18,921 bases of DNA, from assembly GCA_016199105.1 (NCBI GenBank), contig JACQHI010000129.1, positions 1-18,921 of the forward strand, read 5' to 3'. The notes beneath the pieces are model-generated. The model was not told the origin of the DNA and did no database searches. It worked only from the letters and a program-made list of their open reading frames with translations. Positions 6,062-14,520 of the stretch are shown here, in pieces (position 1 is the first letter of the stretch; each line of letters begins with the position of its first letter). The position numbers were made by a program, and so were the translations under genes. This DNA is from Lentisphaerota bacterium (GTDB lineage: Bacteria; Verrucomicrobiota; Kiritimatiellia; JAAZAB01).

Positions 6062-8806
6062 TTATTGCGGCGGCGGCAGTTCCGGCGGCATCTCCTGCTG
6101 CCCGGGTCCAAAGCCCAGCAGCGGCGAATTCACCAGATCCGTTCCATACACACCCGTGACGCGCGGACCCGCGCCGTGTTCGAAATAATACTGCCCGATG
6201 CTGCCGGTGATCGGGTTGGCGCCGGCCCCTGAGCCCACGAGACTTCCTATGAGACCGCCGCGGCTGATGGACCCCGAACCATAGGTGGTCCCATCCAGCG
6301 TCAACGCATAGCTCGACAGACTCTCCCCCGCGAGATGGCCGTTCGGCGTTATGGAGCCGTTCATGGCGAAGGCGAAATCGGGACCCATGTCGAATGCGCC
6401 CTGCCACGTCGGCGCCACGCCATTCCCGGGAATGCTCACCAACAGGTTCGCCACCCCATCCAGATGAAGGGTTCTCAAGCCATTGACGATAAACGCGCTC
6501 GCGCGCCCGGGCGAACCCGCCGGCGTGGCCAGCGTGTAGCTGACAGGCCCGTTGGCGATGGCCTGGACAGCCGCCGCGCTGACAATCTCGCCCGCGACAA
6601 AGTTCCCGTCGGTCAACAGGGCGACTCCGTCGGCGTCCATCGCCGTCTGCTCCCATTCCCCCCAGGTCCAATCCGAACCCTCGACGGCGTTGACCTGCAC
6701 CTCCGTCCGGGTATTCCCGGAAACCCAGCGTCCCAGACCGGAATTCCCCCGGACATAGAAGGATTCCGTCGGGTTCCCCAGCACGATATCCGTGGCGGAC
6801 GGCGAAGCCGGATCCTCCGAAAGGCGGATAGCGGCCGTGATATTATTCCGATAGCCATCCCTGTCCAGGCCGAGTTGGAAAGCGCCCTCGTTGGCCGCCG
6901 GATCGTCCGAGGCCTCGTTGGCGGAGCGGTAGAGCCGCACGATCATGTCCGAATTGGGCGACAGCGGTTTGATCATCATGCCGGCGCCATAACCGGCCAC
7001 TGCCAGTTGTCCGGATTCCGGCGTGGCGGCATAGTGGGGGTCTTTGAAACCGGCGGCGACTCCAAAATCGTACGAGTCCGCGCCGGACGCCGTGCCGACT
7101 CCCGCCACGTCCACCATTCCAACTCCTTGCATCTCCTGTCCATAGAAATTCAACTGATCGATGTAGCCGAACAGGTTCTCCCGGCCTGCACTTTCGACGA
7201 CAAACGCTCCCGTTCGCGTATTGAGATACAGGGTTCCCGGCGTGGTGCTTGACGGAGGCGCGTCACCGAAAACATAATCGGACTCGAACCGGACCGTCTC
7301 GACGGCGTATCGCAGCACGATGTTCTGAGGAAGCGACGCTCCGAACAGCGCGCTGGCCGCGCCCCCATATACGAAATCCCGCTCAGCCCCGGCCAGGTTC
7401 ACATAACGGAAAAACTGCCCCAGATTGTCATAGGATAGAATGGCCGTTGCCCCATCGGGCGACGCCACCGGCACATCCACAAAACTTTCGTAGGTCGCAT
7501 TGCCATAGGGCGCCATCGGCAGATCGCCCAACGCAAGGCTGGCCGGCCCATAGAGACTGCCGTCATAATTGAAGCGGGAGCCGTTATAGAGGCCGCCGAA
7601 CAAACCGCCATCCCTCAATTCCCCGGATAGCGAAGTGAAAACAGTTAGCTTTGAAACGGAATAGTAGCCCGCCTCCGCGGTATATTCGACACCCAACCCG
7701 AAGCCGCTGGCCGAGTAGGTATTCCCGCCGCCGCCCGTGTCGGTCCCGCCGCCGCCCGTGTCGGTCCCACCTCCGCCCGTGTCGGTTCCGCCGCTGCCCG
7801 TGTCGGTTCCGCCGCCGCTCGTATCGGTTCCGCCGTCACCTGTGTCGGTCCCGCCGGTAGGAGCCTGGGGCGGATTCGGAATATCGGTCGGCGAATCTCC
7901 GGTTCCCGTTCCACCCGTGCCTCCTGTTCCCCCCGTGTCTCCCGTGCCCCCCGTGTCTCCCGTGCCCCCCGTTCCATCGCCGCCGGTTCCACCACCCCAA
8001 TCTCCCCCGGGAAGGCCGCCGGTACCGCCCGTTCCGCCAGTGCCACCCGTGCCGTCTGTGCCGCCGGCGCCGTTCGCACCACCGCCCGCGCCATTCGCAC
8101 CCCCGGCGCCACCCCCCGCGCCGCCGCCGGGACCACCACCGCCACTGGCGCCGCCGCCTGTATCCCCGGCGAGTCCCTGCATGTCGCCCATGGTCATGGG
8201 GCGTTGTTCCATTCCACGCCCCTGAATAATGGTCACCACAATACCCTGCCGGATAACATTCACCACCTGCCGCCTGACCCCGCCATCTTCTCTTCGTTCG
8301 ACCACAATGGAGCGATTGGCCGGGAGCCGGATGATAAAGATATCTTCCTGTCCGCTAAGGATGCGAAAACCCACTTCACAACCCCGGATACCGATGGTCG
8401 CCATGCGGGTTTTAACCTTGAAGCGTTCGGGATTGATATCCGTCACCTTGCCCGAGATGACGCGAAACACGCCTTCGGATGCCTGGAACACGGCCGTGTT
8501 GGCCGCTCTCGATTGCGGAGCATAGACATATTCATCGATGAGCAACTCCCCTTTTTCGCCCTGGGAAATCACGGTGTCGTCATCGAACATAATCTGGACT
8601 TTGGCCCCGGCGCGGGTGATGATTTTGTCCTTCAGATAAACGGAAGCCGTCATTTCCAGCCTCCGTTCCGCCCTCCCTTCTCCCACCGCCACGACATCCC
8701 CCTGCAGGCTGATCACCCGGCCGATCGCCTGGGCGTCAGCCCCCAAACCCGCGGTCAACAAGCACAGCCACGAACACACGCCGACCATGAACATCTTAAG
8801 GTTCAT
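6062..8806 (-). CDS. FecR-domain surface protein with Gly-rich repeat linker
   Basis: The 914-residue exported protein has a signal peptide (1-26, hydrophobic core FMVGVCSWLCLLTAGLG). A FecR domain follows (about 28-165; IGRVISLQGDVVAVG, VYLKDKIITRAGAKVQIMFDDDTVISQGEKGELLIDEY, MATIGIRGCEVGFRI). Next come a Gly/Thr/Asp linker (215-361) and a long beta-rich region (362-914) I cannot name. The last 120 residues (GAFDMGPDFAFAMNGSITPNGHLAGESL, GAGANPITGSIGQYYFEHG) look like a small beta-barrel of the sort found at the ends of some surface proteins. Stand-alone FecR proteins of this type are periplasmic or surface-exposed, not the classic membrane anti-sigma factor, and no sigma factor gene is adjacent. 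I chose ATG at 8806 because GGAGG lies at the right distance. A GTG at 8821 is in frame but would overlap that ribosome site. It lies 18 bases after the barrel gene. Confidence 0.85.
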   Translation of the reverse strand: MNLKMFMVGVCSWLCLLTAGLGADAQAIGRVISLQGDVVAVGEGRAERRLEMTASVYLKDKIITRAGAKVQIMFDDDTVISQGEKGELLIDEYVYAPQSRAANTAVFQASEGVFRVISGKVTDINPERFKVKTRMATIGIRGCEVGFRILSGQEDIFIIRLPANRSIVVERREDGGVRRQVVNVIRQGIVVTIIQGRGMEQRPMTMGDMQGLAGDTGGGASGGGGPGGGAGGGAGGANGAGGGANGAGGTDGTGGTGGTGGTGGLPGGDWGGGTGGDGTGGTGDTGGTGDTGGTGGTGGTGTGDSPTDIPNPPQAPTGGTDTGDGGTDTSGGGTDTGSGGTDTGGGGTDTGGGGTDTGGGGNTYSASGFGLGVEYTAEAGYYSVSKLTVFTSLSGELRDGGLFGGLYNGSRFNYDGSLYGPASLALGDLPMAPYGNATYESFVDVPVASPDGATAILSYDNLGQFFRYVNLAGAERDFVYGGAASALFGASLPQNIVLRYAVETVRFESDYVFGDAPPSSTTPGTLYLNTRTGAFVVESAGRENLFGYIDQLNFYGQEMQGVGMVDVAGVGTASGADSYDFGVAAGFKDPHYAATPESGQLAVAGYGAGMMIKPLSPNSDMIVRLYRSANEASDDPAANEGAFQLGLDRDGYRNNITAAIRLSEDPASPSATDIVLGNPTESFYVRGNSGLGRWVSGNTRTEVQVNAVEGSDWTWGEWEQTAMDADGVALLTDGNFVAGEIVSAAAVQAIANGPVSYTLATPAGSPGRASAFIVNGLRTLHLDGVANLLVSIPGNGVAPTWQGAFDMGPDFAFAMNGSITPNGHLAGESLSSYALTLDGTTYGSGSISRGGLIGSLVGSGAGANPITGSIGQYYFEHGAGPRVTGVYGTDLVNSPLLGFGPGQQEMPPELPPPQ
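7724..8164 (-). repeat. Gly-rich coding repeat region in the FecR gene
   Basis: This segment encodes residues 215-361 of the FecR protein. It holds three blocks: GGGA/GGAN repeats, GGTGGT/GDT triplets (residues about 249-303), and six copies of the heptad GGTDTGG (residues 318-359; 7730-7855). The heptad corresponds to a 21-base tandem repeat in which copies next to each other are nearly identical and outer ones have drifted. It would form a long flexible, acidic-spotted linker between the FecR domain and the C-terminal region. Confidence 0.9.
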
Positions 8807-8824
8807 AAATGCATCCTCCACTGT

Positions 8825-10132
8825 TTAGAACGACCAATATGTGCTTACGGTAATTATGTTTCTTGTGTACTCGTACAGATCGAAAGTGGAGGCGTTATCC
8901 GTATAACTATAACTGGCGTTTACGCCCCACTGGCGGGTCAACGCCTTGCTGAGTCCGGCGATACCCTGCCACTGCCGGTCATGCCGGTCTTCCGTCGCAA
9001 GCGGCTCGCGGTCCTCATAATAGGAGTCCCGGAAACGCAGCCGCATATACGACGTCATCTTCCAGGGCAGGCGGAGTTCCCCCAACAGAGAACCTTCCCA
9101 GCCGTTATTTGTGAAGGCATCGTCCCTCGTGTTTTCGCGAAACGCGATTGCCCCTAGCGACAGAGCATGCTTCTTTTCGCCCAGGAACCAGCGCAGCGTC
9201 TGTTCAAGAGCGGTATAATAGCCGTCGCGAGTATCCAAGTCCACATAATCCCGGCGTTCGCCGGCCACGGTCGAAATCCAGTGCCAGGTCGTCGAAAGCG
9301 CGTGCAGATAGGTGGGACGCAGACTGTAAATATCCATATACCGATCATGGCCCCGAACCAGGTGCTGGACGGAGAGAGGCAGTTGGAGCAGGCCTTTGGC
9401 CGACGGCCTTTGCAGACCGCCGCCCAGTTTATACAGTTCCAACTCCTGTTCCGTCGCGTCATTGAGCCGGGTGACATACACACTGCCGTCGCCGAAAGCC
9501 GACCACCCGTCTTTTTCCCCGACATCGTAATACCCGTCAACCGACGCCGAGACGGAGATCCCCAGCACGTCCTGCGCCTGCGTCTCCGGATTCAAACTCA
9601 GATCGCCCAGGGTTGTGTTGATCAGCTCGCTGTCAGGTCCGACATTGACATTGTCGTCGTAGAATCCGGCGATTTCCAGGCGCCCCCACCAGTCGCCCGT
9701 TCGGCGTTCCGCCTTGATCCGGGCCATGAATTTTTCGATGTTCTGCCGGACGATCGGCGGCGGGTTGTGCTCGAGGACATTCCGGAATTGCTCCTGGGCG
9801 AATTCGTATTGTTTCATGGCGAAATAGACGCGCCCCAGTTCCAGGCGGGCCCGGTCGTTTTTCGGATCCTTCATCAGAATACGCTCATAGGCCAGGGCGG
9901 CATGCGACAGTTTGTCCACGGCAAAGGCCGCCTCGCCCAGGGCAAAATTGATCCGGATATCGTCGGGATGTTCCCGGAACAGGGCGCTGAAAATATCATA
10001 GGCCTTTTCGAATTGCTCCGCCTTGAACGCCTCCTCGCCCTCCTTGAGTTTCTGCTCCGAGGTCTGGGCCGACGCGCCACTCAGGAGTCCACACAGCAAA
10101 ACCACCGCCATCATCCATCGCATATTCGACAT
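8825..10132 (-). CDS. TPR protein with C-terminal outer-membrane beta-barrel
   Basis: This 435-residue exported protein has a signal peptide (1-22, cleavage after GASA). Three to four tetratricopeptide repeats follow (about 25-125; e.g. ALGEAAFAVDKLSHAALAYERILMKDPKN), then a barrel-like region (about 148-435) of alternating strands ending in the outer-membrane signature TYWSF with a terminal Phe. The entry to the barrel, GRLEIAGFYDDNVNVGPDS, matches the NxNDNVNxxP-type start of surface lipoprotein assembly modifier (Slam/DUF560-like) barrels, which share the TPR-plus-barrel plan. I infer an outer-membrane protein that binds or exports a partner. The FecR protein encoded next is the obvious candidate. 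ATG at 10132 has GGGGAG six bases upstream and lies 22 bases after the gene before it. Confidence 0.82.
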   Translation of the reverse strand: MSNMRWMMAVVLLCGLLSGASAQTSEQKLKEGEEAFKAEQFEKAYDIFSALFREHPDDIRINFALGEAAFAVDKLSHAALAYERILMKDPKNDRARLELGRVYFAMKQYEFAQEQFRNVLEHNPPPIVRQNIEKFMARIKAERRTGDWWGRLEIAGFYDDNVNVGPDSELINTTLGDLSLNPETQAQDVLGISVSASVDGYYDVGEKDGWSAFGDGSVYVTRLNDATEQELELYKLGGGLQRPSAKGLLQLPLSVQHLVRGHDRYMDIYSLRPTYLHALSTTWHWISTVAGERRDYVDLDTRDGYYTALEQTLRWFLGEKKHALSLGAIAFRENTRDDAFTNNGWEGSLLGELRLPWKMTSYMRLRFRDSYYEDREPLATEDRHDRQWQGIAGLSKALTRQWGVNASYSYTDNASTFDLYEYTRNIITVSTYWSF

Positions 10133-10154
10133 AACGTCTCCCCTGCTCCTTAGG

Positions 10155-13100
10155 TTACCGTTTGATGGGCGCGCTCTGGCTCCAGCCGAACTGCCACTCG
10201 GAATATCCCTGCGTGCTCGTATAAAAATACCACATGCCGTCCGGTCCGTTATAGACCGCGAAATCCGTCAGGCCGTCCCCGTCGTAGTCGGCGGGAACCG
10301 GCGTGGTGCCCGCCCACCCGAATTGGACCGCGCCGCCGCCGGAATCCGGATGGAACTGCCAGAGGGCGGTAGCCGCTTCATAGACGGCGATATCGGTGAC
10401 GCCGTCGCCGTTATAATCGCCCGGCACCGGCTCGAAGCCGATTCCTCCCCACGGGACACCCCAGACAAGAATGGTTCCATCCATCGTCTGGGCATACCAG
10501 GTTCCGGACTCCCGATGATACAAGGCCAGATCGGCGACGCCGTCGCCGTCATAATCGCCGGACAGGGGCGCATAGCCCGGCCCTCCGAAAACCCGATCCC
10601 ACGCCAGCGCGCCCTGGATCAGCGAAACGACATACCACGCGCCCGAATTCTCGTGATACACGGCCAGATCCGCCAGCCCGTCGCCGTCGTAATCTCCAAG
10701 GACCGGCACGGTATCCGCCGAGCCGAATTGGGCGCGAAGATAGCCATACGAACTCATCAGAATATACCACACGGCGGTGGGCGGATAGTACACGGCGATA
10801 TCGGTGACGCTGTCGCCGTCGTAATCCGCGGGGATCGGATACGGCCCGTTCCAGCCGAATTGGATCATGCGTAAATCCCCGGCGACATTCAGAAACCACA
10901 TTCCCCAGGGCGGGAAATAAACCCCGATATCCGCCCAGCCGTCGCCATTATAATCGCCCTGGGTATCCGGCAGGATCGGGAACAGGTCGGAATTGCCGAA
11001 CAACACGGTCGCCGGTTCCCGCGAAATCACCTCGATGCGAGCCCACTGGTTATAGGGGATTTCACGGGGAAGCACGCCCACGACGGTTCCATTCGTGGTC
11101 GTAAAATTCAGGTCGTTCGCCAGCACCCAGACATTGGTCCCCTCATACAACAGGATGGACGTCCGCCCCAGCGGCTGCGGCGACTGCCAGGAAATGACCA
11201 GGGGCTTGCCGGTCTTCGCCCAGACACTTGCATCGGGAGTGAGCAATGCCACCAGTCCCCTCGGATAACTGTAAGGGTCCAGGGGCGTCGACCCGGCCAC
11301 AACTTCTTCGCCGTCGCGATGACCGTCGGCGTCGGTATCGGGATTGTTCGGATCGGTCCCCCAAATGGCCTCGTCCGCGTCGCTTAAACCATCCCTGTCG
11401 GAATCGATGACGGCATAGCGACCGGCAACGATCGCTTCCAAGCCGGACAGAACGAAGACAGCGACTGAAGAGGGAGTCGTATAACCGGCCAGTGGAGTGA
11501 ACCGCACCCGGTAGGTTCCCGCCGGAACGCTCAGAAGGCGGGCATCACCCAGCCCGGCGAGGGCGCCGGAATAATCCGGCGGGTACGCGTCAAGAGTCCA
11601 TGCTCCGCTGTTTGGCGTCACGTCGATGGAGAGGAAACCCATCTGCCGGGTATAAAAGCCGTTAATCGTCACCGGCATGAAATTCGTGATGTCGATCGTC
11701 ATCGGCGCGGGCTCGGTGAAACCGGACAGGACTCCAAACACCACCGTATAGAGTCCCGTGGGGATGTTGTTGAACGTCCAATCCCCCGTCCCGTTGGTCG
11801 GTCCGGCGAAAACCGGCGGAAACTGGGTGATCGTCCACGCACCGCTGAGGGGCGGTTGATCGGGCTTGACGTTGAGGATCAGCGTGGCGGTCGGGGCGAC
11901 CGGCGGCGTTCCCCGGACCCATTTGGAAACGACGACATCGGACGTGAGTTCGCTCAAATCGTTGTTGGTCTGGCCGTCCAGGCCTGTCCCCCACGTATAA
12001 CCGGCCACATAAATATTCGAGGAAAAAGTCGTCACATCCCTGGCATAGTCGCTACTGGCCGTGCCCCACAGCTTCACGAAAGTATTGGAACCGGCCGGCG
12101 TCCACTCCATCAGGAAGAAATCCGAGAAGCCCGCATTGGTTTGCCCGCCATAGGCTCCCCCCATGTAGCCGACCACCAGAATATTACCCAACGGGTCCAC
12201 CGCGACCCCATGCGCCTCATCGAAATTGGCCGTTCCCCATTGCCGGACCCATTGAAACGCGCCATCCCCGTCGAACTTCATCAGGAAGGCATCCTTCAAA
12301 CCGGCGTTCAAACCGTCGAGATCGCCGGTGGTGGTCCCCACGACATAAACATTCGACTGATTGTCCACCGCCACGGCATGGGCAATGTCGGAGGCGGGAG
12401 ATCCCCTTATCCGCGTCCATAGCGGGGCGCCGATCGGATCGATTTTCATCACCAGCACATCTATCGCTCCCGCATTCGTCTGGCCGCCAAAGCTGCCCAG
12501 CGTGTAGCCGGCAATAACGACATTGCCCCCGGCATCCAAGGCCAGACCGGCGGCCCAATCGGCGCTGGGGGAACCCCACTGGCGCTGCCAGTTGACGGTG
12601 CCGCTTGGAATATTTTTTTGGAGAAAAACATCCAGGCCGCCCGCATTGGTCTGGCCCGCGAACGCGCCCAGCGTATGCCCCGCCTGATAGGACATTCCGC
12701 TCGCGCGATCGAGGACGACTCCATACGCAATATCTTTGTTGGTTGTTCCATCAATCCGGGTGCTGTCATAGGCGCCGTTGGGCAGAAGTCGCTGGATAAA
12801 CATGTCGTTCGTGCCCTTGGCGATCTCCCCCGCCCAGGCGCCGGTCGTGGTTCCCCCCACAAACAGAACATCGTTGGTGTTCACGGCCAGACCGGTCACA
12901 ACATCGTCTCCGCCATTGATGTCTCCGAACATGCGGGTCCAAACAGCGGTTCCCGCCGGCGTCAATTGACACGCAAAGGCCGACGAGCCCCCCGCATTCG
13001 TCTCCCCGCCAAAATACCCCCGGGTGTCCCCCGCCTCGCACACGTTTCCCGCGCTGTCCGCCTCGATACAAATACCGTAGTCGTTGCTGGGCGAGCCGTA

Positions 13101-13196
13101 GATGCGGCTCCATTCGCGAAAAACCTGCGCCGGCGCCGGGGAAACGCCCGCCCATACCCCCAGCCACAGGCCCAACCAACGAAGTTCATGGTTCAT
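10155..13196 (-). CDS. Secreted SBBP beta-propeller / FG-GAP-like repeat protein
   Basis: The 1013-residue exported protein opens with a signal peptide (1-24, cut near SPAPAQ). Residues 25-430 hold seven repeats of the kind GYTLGSFGGQTNAGAIDVLVMKI..WTRIRGSPASDIAHAVAVD..NVYVV. The N-terminal half-repeat can close the last blade, so a seven-bladed SBBP propeller is likely. Two copies of a roughly 80-residue PEGA-like beta domain follow (437-516 and 519-595). Then come a calcium-binding thrombospondin type-3-like segment (DSDRDGLSDADE, NPDTDADGHRDGEE; 598-630), an all-beta domain (650-742), and six FG-GAP-like repeats each starting (G/A)DYDGDGxxDxAVY (746-1013). The protein probably works outside the cell in adhesion or binding; I see no catalytic motif. 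AAGGA upstream supports ATG at 13196. It is first in the run ending with the cyclase. Confidence 0.85.
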   Translation of the reverse strand: MNHELRWLGLWLGVWAGVSPAPAQVFREWSRIYGSPSNDYGICIEADSAGNVCEAGDTRGYFGGETNAGGSSAFACQLTPAGTAVWTRMFGDINGGDDVVTGLAVNTNDVLFVGGTTTGAWAGEIAKGTNDMFIQRLLPNGAYDSTRIDGTTNKDIAYGVVLDRASGMSYQAGHTLGAFAGQTNAGGLDVFLQKNIPSGTVNWQRQWGSPSADWAAGLALDAGGNVVIAGYTLGSFGGQTNAGAIDVLVMKIDPIGAPLWTRIRGSPASDIAHAVAVDNQSNVYVVGTTTGDLDGLNAGLKDAFLMKFDGDGAFQWVRQWGTANFDEAHGVAVDPLGNILVVGYMGGAYGGQTNAGFSDFFLMEWTPAGSNTFVKLWGTASSDYARDVTTFSSNIYVAGYTWGTGLDGQTNNDLSELTSDVVVSKWVRGTPPVAPTATLILNVKPDQPPLSGAWTITQFPPVFAGPTNGTGDWTFNNIPTGLYTVVFGVLSGFTEPAPMTIDITNFMPVTINGFYTRQMGFLSIDVTPNSGAWTLDAYPPDYSGALAGLGDARLLSVPAGTYRVRFTPLAGYTTPSSVAVFVLSGLEAIVAGRYAVIDSDRDGLSDADEAIWGTDPNNPDTDADGHRDGEEVVAGSTPLDPYSYPRGLVALLTPDASVWAKTGKPLVISWQSPQPLGRTSILLYEGTNVWVLANDLNFTTTNGTVVGVLPREIPYNQWARIEVISREPATVLFGNSDLFPILPDTQGDYNGDGWADIGVYFPPWGMWFLNVAGDLRMIQFGWNGPYPIPADYDGDSVTDIAVYYPPTAVWYILMSSYGYLRAQFGSADTVPVLGDYDGDGLADLAVYHENSGAWYVVSLIQGALAWDRVFGGPGYAPLSGDYDGDGVADLALYHRESGTWYAQTMDGTILVWGVPWGGIGFEPVPGDYNGDGVTDIAVYEAATALWQFHPDSGGGAVQFGWAGTTPVPADYDGDGLTDFAVYNGPDGMWYFYTSTQGYSEWQFGWSQSAPIKR

Positions 13197-13229
13197 GCCA
13201 ATTCCTTAAAATAAAGACAACTAAGAGGC

Positions 13230-13257
13230 ATTATAGGCGGGAGGGGGGGCGAAACAA
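13230..13257 (-). promoter_or_regulatory. Sigma-70-type promoter of the surface-protein/cyclase operon
   Basis: On the minus strand, a perfect -10 TATAAT (13230-13235) follows -35 TTGTTT (13252-13257) at 16 bases. Predicted start of RNA is near 13223, about 27 bases before the ATG at 13196. The four genes downstream are spaced 22, 18 and 3 bases apart with no terminator between them, so this promoter could serve all four. Confidence 0.65.
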
Positions 13258-13260
13258 GAT

Positions 13261-13283
13261 AAAAAATGCAAAGATTTTTCGCA
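13261..13283 (-). terminator. Weak intrinsic terminator after the cNMP-binding/rhodanese gene
   Basis: On the minus strand TGCGAAA, AATC, TTTGCA forms a six-pair stem with one bulged base, followed directly by six T. It lies six bases after the stop codon of the upstream gene and just before the next promoter. The stem is short, so termination may be partial. Confidence 0.4.
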
Positions 13284-13288
13284 AAAGA

Positions 13289-14425
13289 TCAGCGAGCGCC
13301 CGAGGTCAGCCGCTGAAGTCCGCCGCGCAGCACCGCCACCTTGAAATTCCGCTGGCTCATCAGGAAAGCGGCGCTGGAGCTGAGGCGCCCCGTCTCGCAA
13401 CAACAAATATACAGTGTCTGAGGTTCCAATTCGGCCATGCGCGAACGGAGGGTGTGCAGCGGCATGGAAACGGCCCCCGGCAGATGCGATTGCTGATACT
13501 CGATTTCCGAACGCACATCCAGCCACTTGGCGCCCTGTTTGATGCTCTGCTGGGCCTCAACGGCCGACAGCCAGTTGAGCAGGGGTTCCTTCAGCAACTC
13601 CGTGAAATCCTTCTTCGACAAGCGGAGAAGAACGCCCTTGGTTTTCATGGTGATCGTGGCGTTGCGTTTCGCGTTCGAGATCAGCGCTTCCTCCCCGAAA
13701 CTCTGTCCCGCCCCCAATTCGGCCAGCACCACAGGCGCGCCGTCCTTGTCGGCCTGCCGGGTGACCACGCAGGTGCCCGTGGCAATCATATAAAAATAGT
13801 CGCCCTCCGCGCCCTGGCGGATGACCGTCGTGCCCGGCTTCAAATACACCTGCTCCATGCGTTTGAACAATTCATCCCTGTTTTCCTGGGGCAACTTGTC
13901 CAACAGCGGCGACCGGAAATTCTTCATCACTTCGGCCGTGTCCACCACTTCCTTCCGGGGCTTGAAAATCCCCAGGAGCTTCCCGATAAATCCGCCGGCC
14001 CCCTCAACGGAAGCCGGCGCCGCCTCCGTCATTCCGACCGCGGCGCGCGAACTGGCCAGTTGATCGTCACTGATGACGGTGTCCAGCACATTGTTGTCGA
14101 TGCGAACCACATCGGCAACCGTTTCGGTCAGCGCGGTGATCTGGCGGGGCTGGCGATCCCCCATGGGATATTTGGCATCCGGCGTATCCGCCGCGATGAT
14201 TTGTTCTTTCGCCTTGCCCTCGTCCCCCATGATCAGCTTCACGCTTCCGCGCAACAAATAGATGCTGGCGTTGTCGGAATCCCCCGCCTTGAACAGACGT
14301 GTCCCCGCCTCGACATGTTCGACCGGGCAGCTTTCGGCGAGTTTGGACACCGTCTCCGCGCTCAGCGACGCCATGGGCTCCAACTGCCCGAAAGCATCTT
14401 TCAATTGTTTGGGATTCCAAGCCAT
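13289..14425 (-). CDS. Double cyclic-nucleotide-binding domain protein with C-terminal rhodanese
   Basis: The 378-residue soluble protein has a first cNMP-binding-like domain (about 20-115) lacking the phosphate cassette. A second domain (about 170-275) carries a good cassette, FGEEALISNAKRNATI (243-258), with the Glu and Arg254 that hold the cyclic phosphate. A rhodanese domain follows (about 285-378) with WLDVRSEIEYQQSHLPGAVSMPL and an active-site loop CETGRL led by Cys343. The first domain is therefore probably structural and the second a real cAMP sensor controlling a sulfur-transfer or thiol activity. There is no helix-turn-helix, so it is not a CRP-type transcription factor. The same arrangement is known in some gammaproteobacteria, and the close match around the second domain hints at a widely shared or transferred gene. 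Its neighbour operon encodes an adenylate cyclase. ATG at 14425 lacks a strong ribosome site. Confidence 0.88.
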   Translation of the reverse strand: MAWNPKQLKDAFGQLEPMASLSAETVSKLAESCPVEHVEAGTRLFKAGDSDNASIYLLRGSVKLIMGDEGKAKEQIIAADTPDAKYPMGDRQPRQITALTETVADVVRIDNNVLDTVISDDQLASSRAAVGMTEAAPASVEGAGGFIGKLLGIFKPRKEVVDTAEVMKNFRSPLLDKLPQENRDELFKRMEQVYLKPGTTVIRQGAEGDYFYMIATGTCVVTRQADKDGAPVVLAELGAGQSFGEEALISNAKRNATITMKTKGVLLRLSKKDFTELLKEPLLNWLSAVEAQQSIKQGAKWLDVRSEIEYQQSHLPGAVSMPLHTLRSRMAELEPQTLYICCCETGRLSSSAAFLMSQRNFKVAVLRGGLQRLTSGAR

Positions 14426-14520
14426 AACCCGTTCGCGCCGCCTGCGGTTAAAAACATTTCCCGAATCGATAACAGACGGAATTCACTCTATCTGTTCGAC
14501 GCCAGGGATGCAACTATTAA

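Noticed and set aside
3116..6232. A 1038-codon open frame on the plus strand.
   Set aside because: It is antisense to the well-supported response regulator and CHASE2 cyclase genes, its translation shows no family motif, and high GC makes long antisense frames common here.
7730..7855. Regular repeats that might be a CRISPR array.
   Set aside because: The 21-base units are contiguous, without spacers, and translate in frame as GGTDTGG heptads; no cas gene is nearby.
7737..8225. Proline/valine-rich open frame on the plus strand (PPVPPVPP repeats).
   Set aside because: It is the mirror of the Gly-rich linker coding sequence of the FecR gene; the repeat itself creates the open frame.
6062..8806. 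FecR as an anti-sigma factor of an iron-siderophore regulatory trio.
   Set aside because: There is no ECF sigma factor or TonB receptor next to it, and the protein has a signal peptide and a long exported C-terminal part instead of a cytoplasmic sigma-binding domain.
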